Shown piece by piece: positions 7,344 through 20,445 of a DNA stretch of 64,000 bases. Both the position numbers and the translations under genes were made by a program. Positions within the stretch are counted from its first letter, which is position 1. Each line of letters starts with the position of its first letter. The DNA is from Apostichopus japonicus (taxonomy: Eukaryota > Echinodermata > Holothuroidea > Aspidochirotida > Stichopodidae), in assembly GCF_037975245.1 (NCBI RefSeq), contig NC_092572.1, positions 16,126,269-16,190,268 on the forward strand, given 5' to 3'. The notes below the pieces were generated by a model, which did not search any database, was not told where the DNA came from, and saw nothing but the letters and a program-made list of their open reading frames with translations.

Positions 7344-10300
7344 TGGCGCGATGGCTCGGCGCACTGTACGAGCTGATGGTCGAGACTCTCTTTTGCATCC
7401 GTGGTTCGAACCCCGGGTGATGACGTCTTTTACAGCAAGCGCCTACACGGGGAGCTGTAAGTATTAGTTAATCCACCTAATATCTCAGTCCATACAGTGG
7501 CGCGATGGCTCGGCGCACTGTACGAGCTGATGGTCGAGACTCTCTTTTGCATCCGTGGTTCGAACCCCGGGTGATGACGTCTTTTACAGCAAGCGCCTAC
7601 ACGGGGAGCTGTAAGTATTAGTTAATCCACCTAATATCTCAGTCCATACAGTGGCGCGATGGCTCGGCGCACTGTACGAGCTGATGGTCGAGACTCTCTT
7701 TTGCATCCGTGGTTCGAACCCCGGGTGATGACGTCTTTTACAGCAAGCGCCTACACGGGGAGCTGTAAGTATTAGTTAATCCACCTAATATCTCAGTCCA
7801 TACAGTGGCGCGATGGCTCGGCGCACTGTACGAGCTGATGGTCGAGACTCTCTTTTGCATCCGTGGTTCGAACCCCGGGTGATGACGTCTTTTACAGCAA
7901 GCGCCTACACGGGGAGCTGTAAGTATTAGTTAATCCACCTAATATCTCAGTCCATACAGTGGCGCGATGGCTCGGCGCACTGTACGAGCTGATGGTCGAG
8001 ACTCTCTTTTGCATCCGTGGTTCGAACCCCGGGTGATGACGTCTTTTACAGCAAGCGCCTACACGGGGAGCTGTAAGTATTAGTTAATCCACCTAATATC
8101 TCAGTCCATACAGTGGCGCGATGGCTCGGCGCACTGTACGAGCTGATGGTCGAGACTCTCTTTTGCATCCGTGGTTCGAACCCCGGGTGATGACGTCTTT
8201 TACAGCAAGCGCCTACACGGGGAGCTGTAAGTATTAGTTAATCCACCTAATATCTCAGTCCATACAGTGGCGCGATGGCTCGGCGCACTGTACGAGCTGA
8301 TGGTCGAGACTCTCTTTTGCATCCGTGGTTCGAAACCCGGGTGATGACGTCTTTTACAGCAAGCGCCTACACGGGGAGCTGTAAGTATTAGTTAATCCAC
8401 CTAATATCTCAGTCCATACAGTGGCGCGATGGCTCGGCGCACTGTACGAGCTGATGGTCGAGACTCTCTTTTGCATCCGTGGTTCGAACTCCGGGTGATG
8501 ACGTCTTTTACAGCAAGCGCCTACACGGGGAGCTGTAAGTATTAGTTAATCCACCTAATATCTCAGTCCATACAGTGGCGCGATGGCTCGGCGCACTGTA
8601 CGAGCTGATGGTCGAGACTCTCTTTTGCATCCGTGGTTCGAACCCCGGGTGATGACGTCTTTTACAGCAAGCGCCTACACGGGGAGCTGTAAGTATTAGT
8701 TAATCCACCTAATATCTCAGTCCATACAGTGGCGCGATGGCTCGGCGCACTGTACGAGCTGATGGTCGAGACTCTCTTTTGCATCCGTGGTTCGAACCCC
8801 GGGTGATGACGTCTTTTACAGCAAGCGCCTACACGGGGAGCTGTAAGTATTAGTTAATCCACCTAATATCTCAGTCCATACAGTGGCGCGATGGCTCGGC
8901 GCACTGTACGAGCTGATGGTCGAGACTCTCTTTTGCATCCGTGGTTCGAACCCCGGGTGATGACGTCTTTTACAGCAAGCGCCTACACGGGGAGCTGTAA
9001 GTATTAGTTAATCCACCTAATATCTCAGTCCATACAGTGGCGCGATGGCTCGGCGCACTGTACGAGCTGATGGTCGAGACTCTCTTTTGCATCCGTGGTT
9101 CGAACCCCGGGTGATGACGTCTTTTACAGCAAGCGCCTACACGGGGAGCTGTAAGTATTAGTTAATCCACCTAATATCTCAGTCCATACAGTGGCGCGAT
9201 GGCTCGGCGCACTGTACGAGCTGATGGTCGAGACTCTCTTTTGCATCCGTGGTTCGAAACCCGGGTGATGACGTCTTTTACAGCAAGCGCCTACACGGGG
9301 AGCTGTAAGTATTAGTTAATCCACCTAATATCTCAGTCCATACAGTGGCGCGATGGCTCGGCGCACTGTACGAGCTGATGGTCGAGACTCTCTTTTGCAT
9401 CCGTGGTTCGAACTCCGGGTGATGACGTCTTTTACAGCAAGCGCCTACACGGGGAGCTGTAAGTATTAGTTAATCCACCTAATATCTCAGTCCATACAGT
9501 GGCGCGATGGCTCGGCGCACTGTACGAGCTGATGGTCGAGACTCTCTTTTGCATCCGTGGTTCGAACCCCGGGTGATGACGTCTTTTACAGCAAGCGCCT
9601 ACACGGGGAGCTGTAAGTATTAGTTAATCCACCTAATATCTCAGTCCATACAGTGGCGCGATGGCTCGGCGCACTGTACGAGCTGATGGTCGAGACTCTC
9701 TTTTGCATCCGTGGTTCGAACCCCGGGTGATGACGTCTTTTACAGCAAGCGCCTACACGGGGAGCTGTAAGTATTAGTTAATCCACCTAATATCTCAGTC
9801 CATACAGTGGCGCGATGGCTCGGCGCACTGTACGAGCTGATGGTCGAGACTCTCTTTTGCATCCGTGGTTCGAACCCCGGGTGATGACGTCTTTTACAGC
9901 AAGCGCCTACACGGGGAGCTGTAAGTATTAGTTAATCCACCTAATATCTCAGTCCATACAGTGGCGCGATGGCTCGGCGCACTGTACGAGCTGATGGTCG
10001 AGACTCTCTTTTGCATCCGTGGTTCGAACCCCGGGTGATGACGTCTTTTACAGCAAGCGCCTACACGGGGAGCTGTAAGTATTAGTTAATCCACCTAATA
10101 TCTCAGTCCATACAGTGGCGCGATGGCTCGGCGCACTGTACGAGCTGATGGTCGAGACTCTCTTTTGCATCCGTGGTTCGAACCCCGGGTGATGACGTCT
10201 TTTACAGCAAGCGCCTACACGGGGAGCTGTAAGTATTAGTTAATCCACCTAATATCTCAGTCCATACAGTGGCGCGATGGCTCGGCGCACTGTACGAGCT

Positions 10301-10577
10301 GATGGTCGAGACTCTCTTTTGCATCCGTGGTTCGAAACCCGGGTGATGACGTCTTTTACAGCAAGCGCCTACACGGGGAGCTGTAAGTATTAGTTAATCC
10401 ACCTAATATCTCAGTCCATACAGTGGCGCGATGGCTCGGCGCACTGTACGAGCTGATGGTCGAGACTCTCTTTTGCATCCGTGGTTCGAACTCCGGGTGA
10501 TGACGTCTTTTACAGCAAGCGCCTACACGGGGAGCTGTAAGTATTAGTTAATCCACCTAATATCTCAGTCCATACAG
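7344..10577 (+). repeat. Block B1: 21 monomers of exactly 154 bp
   Basis: From 7344 to the next unit at 10578 is 3234 bp, exactly 21 x 154. All units read CTGATGGTCGAG and CAGCAAGCGCC in place of CTGATGATCGAG and CAGCAAGTGCC. A marker pair, TTCGAAACCC then TTCGAACTCC one unit later, starts at 8331, 9255 and 10333, so six- and seven-unit higher-order repeats (924 and 1078 bp) lie within the block. Confidence 0.92.
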
Positions 10578-13359
10578 TGGCGCGATGGCTCGGCGCACTG
10601 TACGAGCTGATGATCGAGACTCTCTTTTGCATCCGTGGTTCGAACCCCGGGTGATGACGTCTTTTACAGCAAGTGCCTACACGGGGAGCTGTAAGTATTA
10701 GTTAATCCACCTAATATCTCAGTCCATACAGTGGCGCGATGGCTCGGCGCACTGTACGAGCTGATGATCGAGACTCTCTTTTGCATCCGTGGTTCGAACC
10801 CCGGGTGATGACGTCTTTTGCCGATCTTTTACAGCAAATGCCTACACGGGGAGCTGTAAGTATTAGTTAATCCACCTAATATCTCAGTCCATACAGTGGC
10901 GCGATGGCTCGGCGCACTGTACGAGCTGATGATCGAGACTCTCTTTTGCATCCGTGGTTCGAACCCCGGGTGATGACGTCTTTTGCCGATCTTTTACAGC
11001 AAATGCCTACACGGGGAGCTGAAAGTATTAGTTAATCCACCTAATATCTCAGTCCATACAGTGGCGCGATGGCTCGGCTCACTGTACGAGCTGATGATCG
11101 AGACTCTCTTTTGCATCCGTGGTTCGAACCTCGGGTGATGACGTCTTTTGCCGATCGAGTGCCTACACGGGGAGCTGTAAGTATTAGTTAATCCACCTAA
11201 TATCTCAGTCCATACAGTGGCGCGATGGCTCGGCGCACTGTACGAGCTGATGATCGAGACTCTCTTTTGCATCCGTGGTTCGAACCCCGGGTGATGACGT
11301 CTTTTACAGCAAGTGCCTACACGGGGAGCTGTAAGTATTAGTTAATCCAGCTAATATCTCAGTCCATAGAGTGGCGCGATGGCTCGGCGCACTGTACGAG
11401 CTGATGATCGAGACTCTCTTTTGCATCAGTGGTTCGAACCCCGGGTGATGACGTCTTTTGCCGATCTTTTACAGCAAGTGCCTACACGGGGAGCTGAAAG
11501 TATTAGTTAATCCACCTAATATCTCAGTCCATACAGTGGCGCGATGGCTCGGCGCACTGTACGAGCTGATGATCGAGACTCTCTTTTGCATCCGTGGTTC
11601 GAACCCCGGGTGATGACGTCTTTTGACGATCTTTTACAGCAAGTGCCTACACGGGGAGCTGTAAGTATTAGTTAATCCACCTAATATCTCAGTCCATACA
11701 GTGGCGCGATGGCTCGGCGCACTGTACGAGCTGATGATCGAGACTCTCTTTTGCATCCGTGGTTCGAAGCCCGGGTGATGACGTCTTTTACAGCAAGTGC
11801 CTACACGGGGAGCTGTAAGTATTAGTTAATCCACCTAATATCTCAGTCCATACAGTGGCGCGATGGCTCGGCGCACTGTACGAGCTGATGATCGAGACTC
11901 TCTTTTGCATCCGTGGTTCGAAGCCCGGGTGATGACGTCTTTTACAGCAAGTGCCTACACGGGGAGCTGTAAGTATTAGTTAATCCACCTAATATCTCAG
12001 TCCATACAGTGGCGCGAGGGCTCGGCGCACTGTACGAGCTGATGATCGAGACTCTCTTTTGCATCCGTGGTTCGAAGCCCGGGTGATGACGTCTTTTACA
12101 GCAAGTGCCTACACGGGGAGCTGTAAGTATTAGTTAATCCACCTAATATCTCAGTCCATACAGTGGCGCGATGGCTCGGCGCACTGTACGAGCTGATGAT
12201 CGAGACTCTCTTTTGCATCCGTGGTTCGAACCCCGGGTGATGACGTCTATTACAGCAAGTGCCTACACGGGGAGCTGTAAGTATTAGTTAATCCACCTAA
12301 TATCTCAGTCCATACAGTGGCGCGATGGCTCGGCGCACTGTACGAGCTGATGATCGAGACTCTCTTTTGCATCCGTGGTTCGAACCCCCGGCGATGACGT
12401 CTTTTGCCGATCTTTTACAGCAAGTGCCTACACGGGGAGCTGTAAGTATTAGTTAATCCACCTAATATTTCAGTCCATACAGTGGCGCGATGGCTCGGCG
12501 CACTGTACGAGCTGATGATCGAGACTCTCTTTTGCATCCGTGGTTCGAACCCCCGGCGATGACGTCTTTTGCCGATCTTTTACAGCAAGTGCCTACACGG
12601 GGAGCTGTAAGTATTAGTTAATCCACCTAATATCTCAGTCCATACAGTGGCGCGATGGCTCGGCGCACTGTACGAGCTGATGATCGAGACTCTCTTTTGC
12701 ATCCGTGGTTCGAAGCCCGGGTGATGACGTCTTTTACAGCAAGTGCCTACACGGGGAGCTGTAAGTATTAGTTAATCCACCTAATATCTCAGTCCATACA
12801 GTGGCGCGATGGCTCGGCGCACTGTACGAGCTGATGATCGAGACTCTCTTTTGCATCCGTGGTTCGAACCCCGGGTGATGACGTCTTTTACAGCAAGTGC
12901 CTACACGGGGAGCTGTAAGTATTAGTTAATCCACCTAATATCCCAGTCCATACAGTGGCGCGATGGCTCGGCGCACTGTACGAGCTGATGATCGAGACTC
13001 TCTTTTGCATCCGTGGTTCGAACCCCGGGTGATGACGTCTTTTACAGCAAGTGCCTACACGGGGAGCTGTAAGTATTAGTTAATCCACCTAATATCTCAG
13101 TCCATACAGTGGCGCGATGGCTCGGCGCACTGTACGAGCTGATGATCGAGACTCTCTTTTGCATCCGTGGTTCGAACCCCGGGTGATGACGTCTTTTACA
13201 GCAAGTGCCTACACGGGGAGCTGTAAGTATTAGTTAATCCACCTAATATCTCAGTCCATACAGTGGCGCGATGGCTCGGCGCACTGTACGAGCTAATGAT
13301 CGAGACTCTCTTTTGCATCCGTGGTTCGAACCCCGGGTGATGACGTCTTTTACAGCAAG
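10521..13359 (+). repeat. Block A2, second copy of A1
   Basis: This copy matches 3657-6495 at an offset of 6864 bp. By eye I found four substitutions: 12249 (T to A), 12469 (C to T), 12534 (G where A1 has C) and 13295 (G to A). That is near 99.9% identity, far above the identity of unrelated units, and shows a recent long-range duplication or conversion. Confidence 0.9.
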
Positions 13360-13417
13360 CGCCTACACGGGGAGCTGTAAGTATTAGTTAATCCACCTAA
13401 TATCTCAGTCCATACAG

Positions 13418-16343
13418 TGGCGCGATGGCTCGGCGCACTGTACGAGCTGATGGTCGAGACTCTCTTTTGCATCCGTGGTTCGAACCCCGGGTGATGACGT
13501 CTTTTACAGCAAGCGCCTACACGGGGAGCTGTAAGTATTAGTTAATCCACCTAATATCTCAGTCCATACAGTGGCGCGATGGCTCGGCGCACTGTACGAG
13601 CTGATGGTCGAGACTCTCTTTTGCATCCGTGGTTCGAACCCCGGGTGATGACGTCTTTTACAGCAAGCGCCTACACGGGGAGCTGTAAGTATTAGTTAAT
13701 CCACCTAATATCTCAGTCCATACAGTGGCGCGATGGCTCGGCGCACTGTACGAGCTGATGGTCGAGACTCTCTTTTGCATCCGTGGTTCGAACCCCGGGT
13801 GATGACGTCTTTTACAGCAAGCGCCTACACGGGGAGCTGTAAGTATTAGTTAATCCACCTAATATCTCAGTCCATACAGTGGCGCGATGGCTCGGCGCAC
13901 TGTACGAGCTGATGGTCGAGACTCTCTTTTGCATCCGTGGTTCGAACCCCGGGTGATGACGTCTTTTACAGCAAGCGCCTACACGGGGAGCTGTAAGTAT
14001 TAGTTAATCCACCTAATATCTCAGTCCATACAGTGGCGCGATGGCTCGGCGCACTGTACGAGCTGATGGTCGAGACTCTCTTTTGCATCCGTGGTTCGAA
14101 CCCCGGGTGATGACGTCTTTTACAGCAAGCGCCTACACGGGGAGCTGTAAGTATTAGTTAATCCACCTAATATCTCAGTCCATACAGTGGCGCGATGGCT
14201 CGGCGCACTGTACGAGCTGATGGTCGAGACTCTCTTTTGCATCCGTGGTTCGAACCCCGGGTGATGACGTCTTTTACAGCAAGCGCCTACACGGGGAGCT
14301 GTAAGTATTAGTTAATCCACCTAATATCTCAGTCCATACAGTGGCGCGATGGCTCGGCGCACTGTACGAGCTGATGGTCGAGACTCTCTTTTGCATCCGT
14401 GGTTCGAACCCCGGGTGATGACGTCTTTTACAGCAAGCGCCTACACGGGGAGCTGTAAGTATTAGTTAATCCACCTAATATCTCAGTCCATACAGTGGCG
14501 GGATGGCTCGGCGCACTGTACGAGCTGATGGTCGAGACTCTCTTTTGCATCCGTGGTTCGAACCCCGGGTGATGACGTCTTTTACAGCAAGCGCCTACAC
14601 GGGGAGCTGTAAGTATTAGTTAATCCACCTAATATCTCAGTCCATACAGTGGCGCGATGGCTCGGCGCACTGTACGAGCTGATGGTCGAGACTCTCTTTT
14701 GCATCCGTGGTTCGAACCCCGGGTGATGACGTCTTTTACAGCAAGCGCCTACACGGGGAGCTGTAAGTATTAGTTAATCCACCTAATATCTCAGTCCATA
14801 CAGTGGCGCGATGGCTCGGCGCACTGTACGAGCTGATGGTCGAGACTCTCTTTTGCATCCGTGGTTCGAACCCCGGGTGATGACGTCTTTTACAGCAAGC
14901 GCCTACACGGGGAGCTGTAAGTATTAGTTAATCCACCTAATATCTCAGTCCATACAGTGGCGCGATGGCTCGGCGCACTGTACGAGCTGATGGTCGAGAC
15001 TCTCTTTTGCATCCGTGGTTCGAAACCCGGGTGATGACGTCTTTTACAGCAAGCGCCTACACGGGGAGCTGTAAGTATTAGTTAATCCACCTAATATCTC
15101 AGTCCATACAGTGGCGCGATGGCTCGGCGCACTGTACGAGCTGATGGTCGAGACTCTCTTTTGCATCCGTGGTTCGAACTCCGGGTGATGACGTCTTTTA
15201 CAGCAAGCGCCTACACGGGGAGCTGTAAGTATTAGTTAATCCACCTAATATCTCAGTCCATACAGTGGCGCGATGGCTCGGCGCACTGTACGAGCTGATG
15301 GTCGAGACTCTCTTTTGCATCCGTGGTTCGAACCCCGGGTGATGACGTCTTTTACAGCAAGCGCCTACACGGGGAGCTGTAAGTATTAGTTAATCCACCT
15401 AATATCTCAGTCCATACAGTGGCGCGATGGCTCGGCGCACTGTACGAGCTGATGGTCGAGACTCTCTTTTGCATCCGTGGTTCGAACCCCGGGTGATGAC
15501 GTCTTTTACAGCAAGCGCCTACACGGGGAGCTGTAAGTATTAGTTAATCCACCTAATATCTCAGTCCATACAGTGGCGCGATGGCTCGGCGCACTGTACG
15601 AGCTGATGGTCGAGACTCTCTTTTGCATCCGTGGTTCGAACCCCGGGTGATGACGTCTTTTACAGCAAGCGCCTACACGGGGAGCTGTAAGTATTAGTTA
15701 ATCCACCTAATATCTCAGTCCATACAGTGGCGCGATGGCTCGGCGCACTGTACGAGCTGATGGTCGAGACTCTCTTTTGCATCCGTGGTTCGAACCCCGG
15801 GTGATGACGTCTTTTACAGCAAGCGCCTACACGGGGAGCTGTAAGTATTAGTTAATCCACCTAATATCTCAGTCCATACAGTGGCGCGATGGCTCGGCGC
15901 ACTGTACGAGCTGATGGTCGAGACTCTCTTTTGCATCCGTGGTTCGAAACCCGGGTGATGACGTCTTTTACAGCAAGCGCCTACACGGGGAGCTGTAAGT
16001 ATTAGTTAATCCACCTAATATCTCAGTCCATACAGTGGCGCGATGGCTCGGCGCACTGTACGAGCTGATGGTCGAGACTCTCTTTTGCATCCGTGGTTCG
16101 AACTCCGGGTGATGACGTCTTTTACAGCAAGCGCCTACACGGGGAGCTGTAAGTATTAGTTAATCCACCTAATATCTCAGTCCATACAGTGGCGCGATGG
16201 CTCGGCGCACTGTACGAGCTGATGGTCGAGACTCTCTTTTGCATCCGTGGTTCGAACCCCGGGTGATGACGTCTTTTACAGCAAGTGCCTACACGGGGAG
16301 CTGTAAGTATTAGTTAATCCACCTAATATCTCAGTCCATACAG
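13418..16343 (+). repeat. Block B2: 19 monomers of exactly 154 bp
   Basis: From 13418 to 16344 is 2926 bp, exactly 19 x 154. Units carry the same GATGGTCG and AAGCGCC states as B1. The TTCGAAACCC/TTCGAACTCC marker pair appears with the first member at 15021 and 15945 (924 bp, six units). B2 follows A2, so the A-B order is repeated, with B copy number changed from 21 to 19. Confidence 0.9.
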
Positions 16344-19300
16344 TGGCGCGATGGCTCGGCGCACTGTACGAGCTGATGATCGAGACTCTCTTTTGCATCC
16401 GTGGTTCGAAGCCCGGGTGATGACGTCTTTTACAGCAAGTGCCTACACGGGGAGCTGTCAGTATTAGTTAATCCACCTAATATCTCAGTCCATACAGTGG
16501 CGCGATGGCTCGGCGCACTGTACGAGCTGATGATCGAGACTCTCTTTTGCATCCGTGGTTCGAAGCCCGGGTGATGACGTCTTTTACAGCAAGCGCCTAC
16601 ACGGGGAGCTGTAAGTATTAGTTAATCCACCTAATATCTCAGTCCATACAGTGGCGCGATGGCTCGGCGCACTGTACGAGCTGATGATCGAGACTCTCTT
16701 TTGCATCCGTGGTTCGAAGCCCGGGTGATGACGTCTTTTACAGCAAGTGCCTACACGGGGAGCTGTAAGTATTAGTTAATCCACCTAATATCTCAGTCCA
16801 TACAGTGGCGCGATGGCTCGGCGAACTGTACGAGCTGATGATCGAGACTCTCTTTTGCATCCGTGGTTCGAAGCCCGGGTGATGACGTCTTTTACAGCAA
16901 GTGCCTACACGGGGAGCTGTAAGTATTAGTTAATCCACCTAATATCTCAGTCCATACAGTGGCGCGATGGCTCGGCGCACTGTACGAGCTGATGATCGAG
17001 ACTCTCTTTTGCATCCGTGGTTCGAACCCCGGGTGATGACGTCTTTTACAGCAAGCGCCTACACGGGGAGCTGTAAGTATTAGTTAATCCACCTAATATC
17101 TCAGTCCATACAGTGGCGCGATGGCTCGGCGCACTGTACGAGCTGATGGTCGAGACTCTCTTTTGCATCCGTGGTTCGAAACCCGGGTGATGACGTCTTT
17201 TACAGCAAGCGCCTACACGGGGAGCTGTAAGTATTAGTTAATCCACCTAATATCTCAGTCCATACAGTGGCGCGATGGCTCGGCGCACTGTACGAGCTGA
17301 TGGTCGAGACTCTCTTTTGCATCCGTGGTTCGAACTCCGGGTGATGACGTCTTTTACAGCAAGCGCCTACACGGGGAGCTGTAAGTATTAGTTAATCCAC
17401 CTAATATCTCAGTCCATACAGTGGCGCGATGGCTCGGCGCACTGTACGAGCTGATGGTCGAGACTCTCTTTTGCATCCGTGGTTCGAACCCCGGGTGATG
17501 ACGTCTTTTACAGCAAGTGCCTACACGGGGAGCTGTAAGTATTAGTTAATCCACCTAATATCTCAGTCCATACAGTGGCGGGATGGCTCGGCGCACTGTA
17601 CGAGCTGATGATCGAGACTCTCTTTTGCATCCGTGGTTCGAAGCCCGGGTGATGACGTCTTTTACAGCAAGTGCCTACACGGGGAGCTGTCAGTATTAGT
17701 TAATCCACCTAATATCTCAGTCCATACAGTGGCGCGATGGCTCGGCGCACTGTACGAGCTGATGATCGAGACTCTCTTTTGCATCCGTGGTTCGAAGCCC
17801 GGGTGATGACGTCTTTTACAGCAAGTGCCTACACGGGGAGCTGTAAGTATTAGTTAATCCACCTAATATCTCAGTCCATACAGTGGCGCGATGGCTCGGC
17901 GCACTGTACGAGCTGATGATCGAGACTCTCTTTTGCATCCGTGGTTCGAAGCCCGGGTGATGACGTCTTTTACAGCAAGTGCCTACACGGGGAGCTGTAA
18001 GTATTAGTTAATCCACCTAATATCTCAGTCCATACAGTGGCGCGATGGCTCGGCGAACTGTACGAGCTGATGATCGAGACTCTCTTTTGCATCCGTGGTT
18101 CGAACCCCGGGTGATGACGTCTTTTGCCGATCTTTTACAGCAAGTGCCTACACGGGGAGCTGTAAGTATTAGTTAATCCACCTAATATCTCAGTCCATAC
18201 AGTGGCGCGATGGCTCGGCGCACTGTACGAGCTGATGATCGAGACTCTCTTTTGCATCCGTGGTTCGAAGCCCGGGTGATGACGTCTTTTACAGCAAGTG
18301 CCTACACGGGGAGCTGTAAGTATTAGTTAATCCACCTAATATCTCAGTCCATACAGTGGCGCGATGGCTCGGCGCACTGTACGAGCTGATGATCGAGACT
18401 CTCTTTTGCATCCGTGGTTCGAAGCCCGGGTGATGACGTCTTTTACAGCAAGTGCCTAGACGGGGAGCTGTAAGTATTAGTTAATCCACCTAATACAGTG
18501 GCGCGATGGCTCGGCGCACTGTACGAGCTGATGATCGAGACTCTCTTTTGCATCCGTGGTTCGAAGCCCGGGTGATGACGTCTTTTACAGCAAGTGCCTA
18601 CACGGGGAGCTGTAAGTATTAGTTAATCCACCTAATATCTCAGTCCATACAGTGGCGCGATGGCTTGGCGCACTGTACGAGCTGATGATCGAGACTCTCT
18701 TTTGCATCCCTGGTTCGAACCCCGGGTGATGACGTCTTTTGCCGATCTTTTACAGCAAGTGCCTAGACGGGGAGCTGTAAGTATTAGTTAATCCACCTAA
18801 TATCTCAGTCCATACAGTGGCGGGATGGCTCGGCGCACTGTACGAGCTGATGATCGAGACTCTCTTTTGCATCCCTGGTTCGAACCCCGGGTGATGACGT
18901 CTTTTGCCGATCTTTTACAGCAAGTGCCTAGACGGGGAGCTGTAAGTATTAGTTAATCCACCTAATATCTCAGTCCATACAGTGGCGCGATGGCTCGGCG
19001 CACTGTACGAGCTGATGATCGAGACTCTCTTTTGCATCCCTGGTTCGAACCCCGGGTGATGACGTCTTTTGCCGATCTTTTACAGCAAGTGCCTAGACGG
19101 GGAGCTGTAAGTATTAGTTAATCCACCTAATATCTCAGTCCATACAGTGGCGGGATGGCTCGGCGCACTGTACGAGCTGATGATCGAGACTCTCTTTTGC
19201 ATCCCTGGTTCGAACCCCGGGTGATGACGTCTTTTGCCGATCTTTTACAGCAAGTGCCTAGACGGGGAGCTGTTAGTATTAGTTAATCCACCTAATATCT

Positions 19301-19620
19301 CAGTCCATACAGTGGCGCGATGGCTTGGCGCACTGTACGAGCTGATGATCGAGACTCTCTTTTGCATCCGTGGTTCGAACCCCGGGTGATGACGTCTTTT
19401 ACAGCAAGTGCCTACACGGGGAGCTGTAAGTATTAGTTAATCCACCTAATATCTCAGTCCATACAGTGGCGCGATGGCTCGGCGCACTGTACGAGCTGAT
19501 GATCGAGACTCTCTTTTGCATCCGTGGTTCGAAGCCCGGGTGATGACGTCTTTTACAGCAAGTGCCTAGACGGGGAGCTGTAAGTATTAGTTAATCCACC
19601 TAATATCTCAGTCCATACAG
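16344..19620 (+). repeat. Transition zone between edge and interior satellite
   Basis: Units of 154 and 165 bp are mixed here, many with TTCGAAGCCC. Segments around 15.8-16.9 kb and 17.0-18.1 kb are copies at an offset of 1232 bp (8 x 154), supported by shared CTGTCAGT (16455 and 17687) and GGCGAACTG (near 16821 and 18053). One unit lost 12 bp of the spacer (TAATACAG near 18491). The interior states CCTAGACGGGG and CCCTGGTTCG first appear near 18455 and 18708. Confidence 0.85.
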
Positions 19621-20115
19621 TGGCGGGATGGCTCGGCGCACTGTACGAGCTGATGATCGAGACTCTCTTTTGCATCCGTGGTTCGAACCCCGGGTGATGA
19701 CGTCTTTTGCCGATATTTTACAGCAAGTGCCTAGACGGGGAGCTGTAAGTATTAGTTAATCCACCTAATATCTCAGTCCATACAGTGGCGCGATGGCTTG
19801 GCGCACTGTACGAGCTGATGATCGAGACTCTCTTTTGCATCCGTGGTTCGAAGCCCGGGTGATGACGTCTTTTGCCGATCTTTTACAGCAAGTGCCTAGA
19901 CGGGGAGCTGTAAGTATTAGTTAATCCACCTAATATCTCAGTCCATACAGTGGCGGGATGGCTCGGCGCACTGTACGAGCTGATGATCGAGACTCTCTTT
20001 TGCATCCCTGGTTCGAACCCCGGGTGATGACGTCTTTTGCCGATCTTTTACAGCAAGTGCCTAGACGGGGAGCTGTAAGTATTAGTTAATCCACCTAATA
20101 TCTCAGTCCATACAG

Positions 20116-20280
20116 TGGCGCGATGGCTTGGCGCACTGTACGAGCTGATGATCGAGACTCTCTTTTGCATCCCTGGTTCGAACCCCGGGTGATGACGTCT
20201 TTTGCCGATCTTTTACAGCAAGTGCCTAGACGGGGAGCTGTAAGTATTAGTTAATCCACCTAATATCTCAGTCCATACAG
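20116..20280 (+). repeat. Reference interior monomer, C-T subtype
   Basis: A-box-like TGGCGCGATGG lies at 20116-20126, B box GGTTCGAACCC at 20175-20185, T4 tracts at 20200-20203 and 20211-20214, the acceptor-like AG ends at 20218, and donor-like GTAAGTAT is at 20240-20247. The subtype is defined by C at the sixth base and T in GGCTTGG. The latter is a CpG-to-TpG change relative to edge units. Confidence 0.9.
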
Positions 20281-20445
20281 TGGCGGGATGGCTCGGCGCA
20301 CTGTACGAGCTGATGATCGAGACTCTCTTTTGCATCCCTGGTTCGAACCCCGGGTGATGACGTCTTTTGCCGATCTTTTACAGCAAGTGCCTAGACGGGG
20401 AGCTGTAAGTATTAGTTAATCCACCTAATATCTCAGTCCATACAG
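20281..20445 (+). repeat. Reference interior monomer, G-C subtype
   Basis: This unit starts TGGCGGGATGGCTCGG. It has G at the sixth base and keeps the ancestral-looking GGCTCGG. The C-to-G change removes a CpG and the innermost pair of the A-box hairpin. Together with 20116-20280 it forms one 330-bp dimer. Confidence 0.9.
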
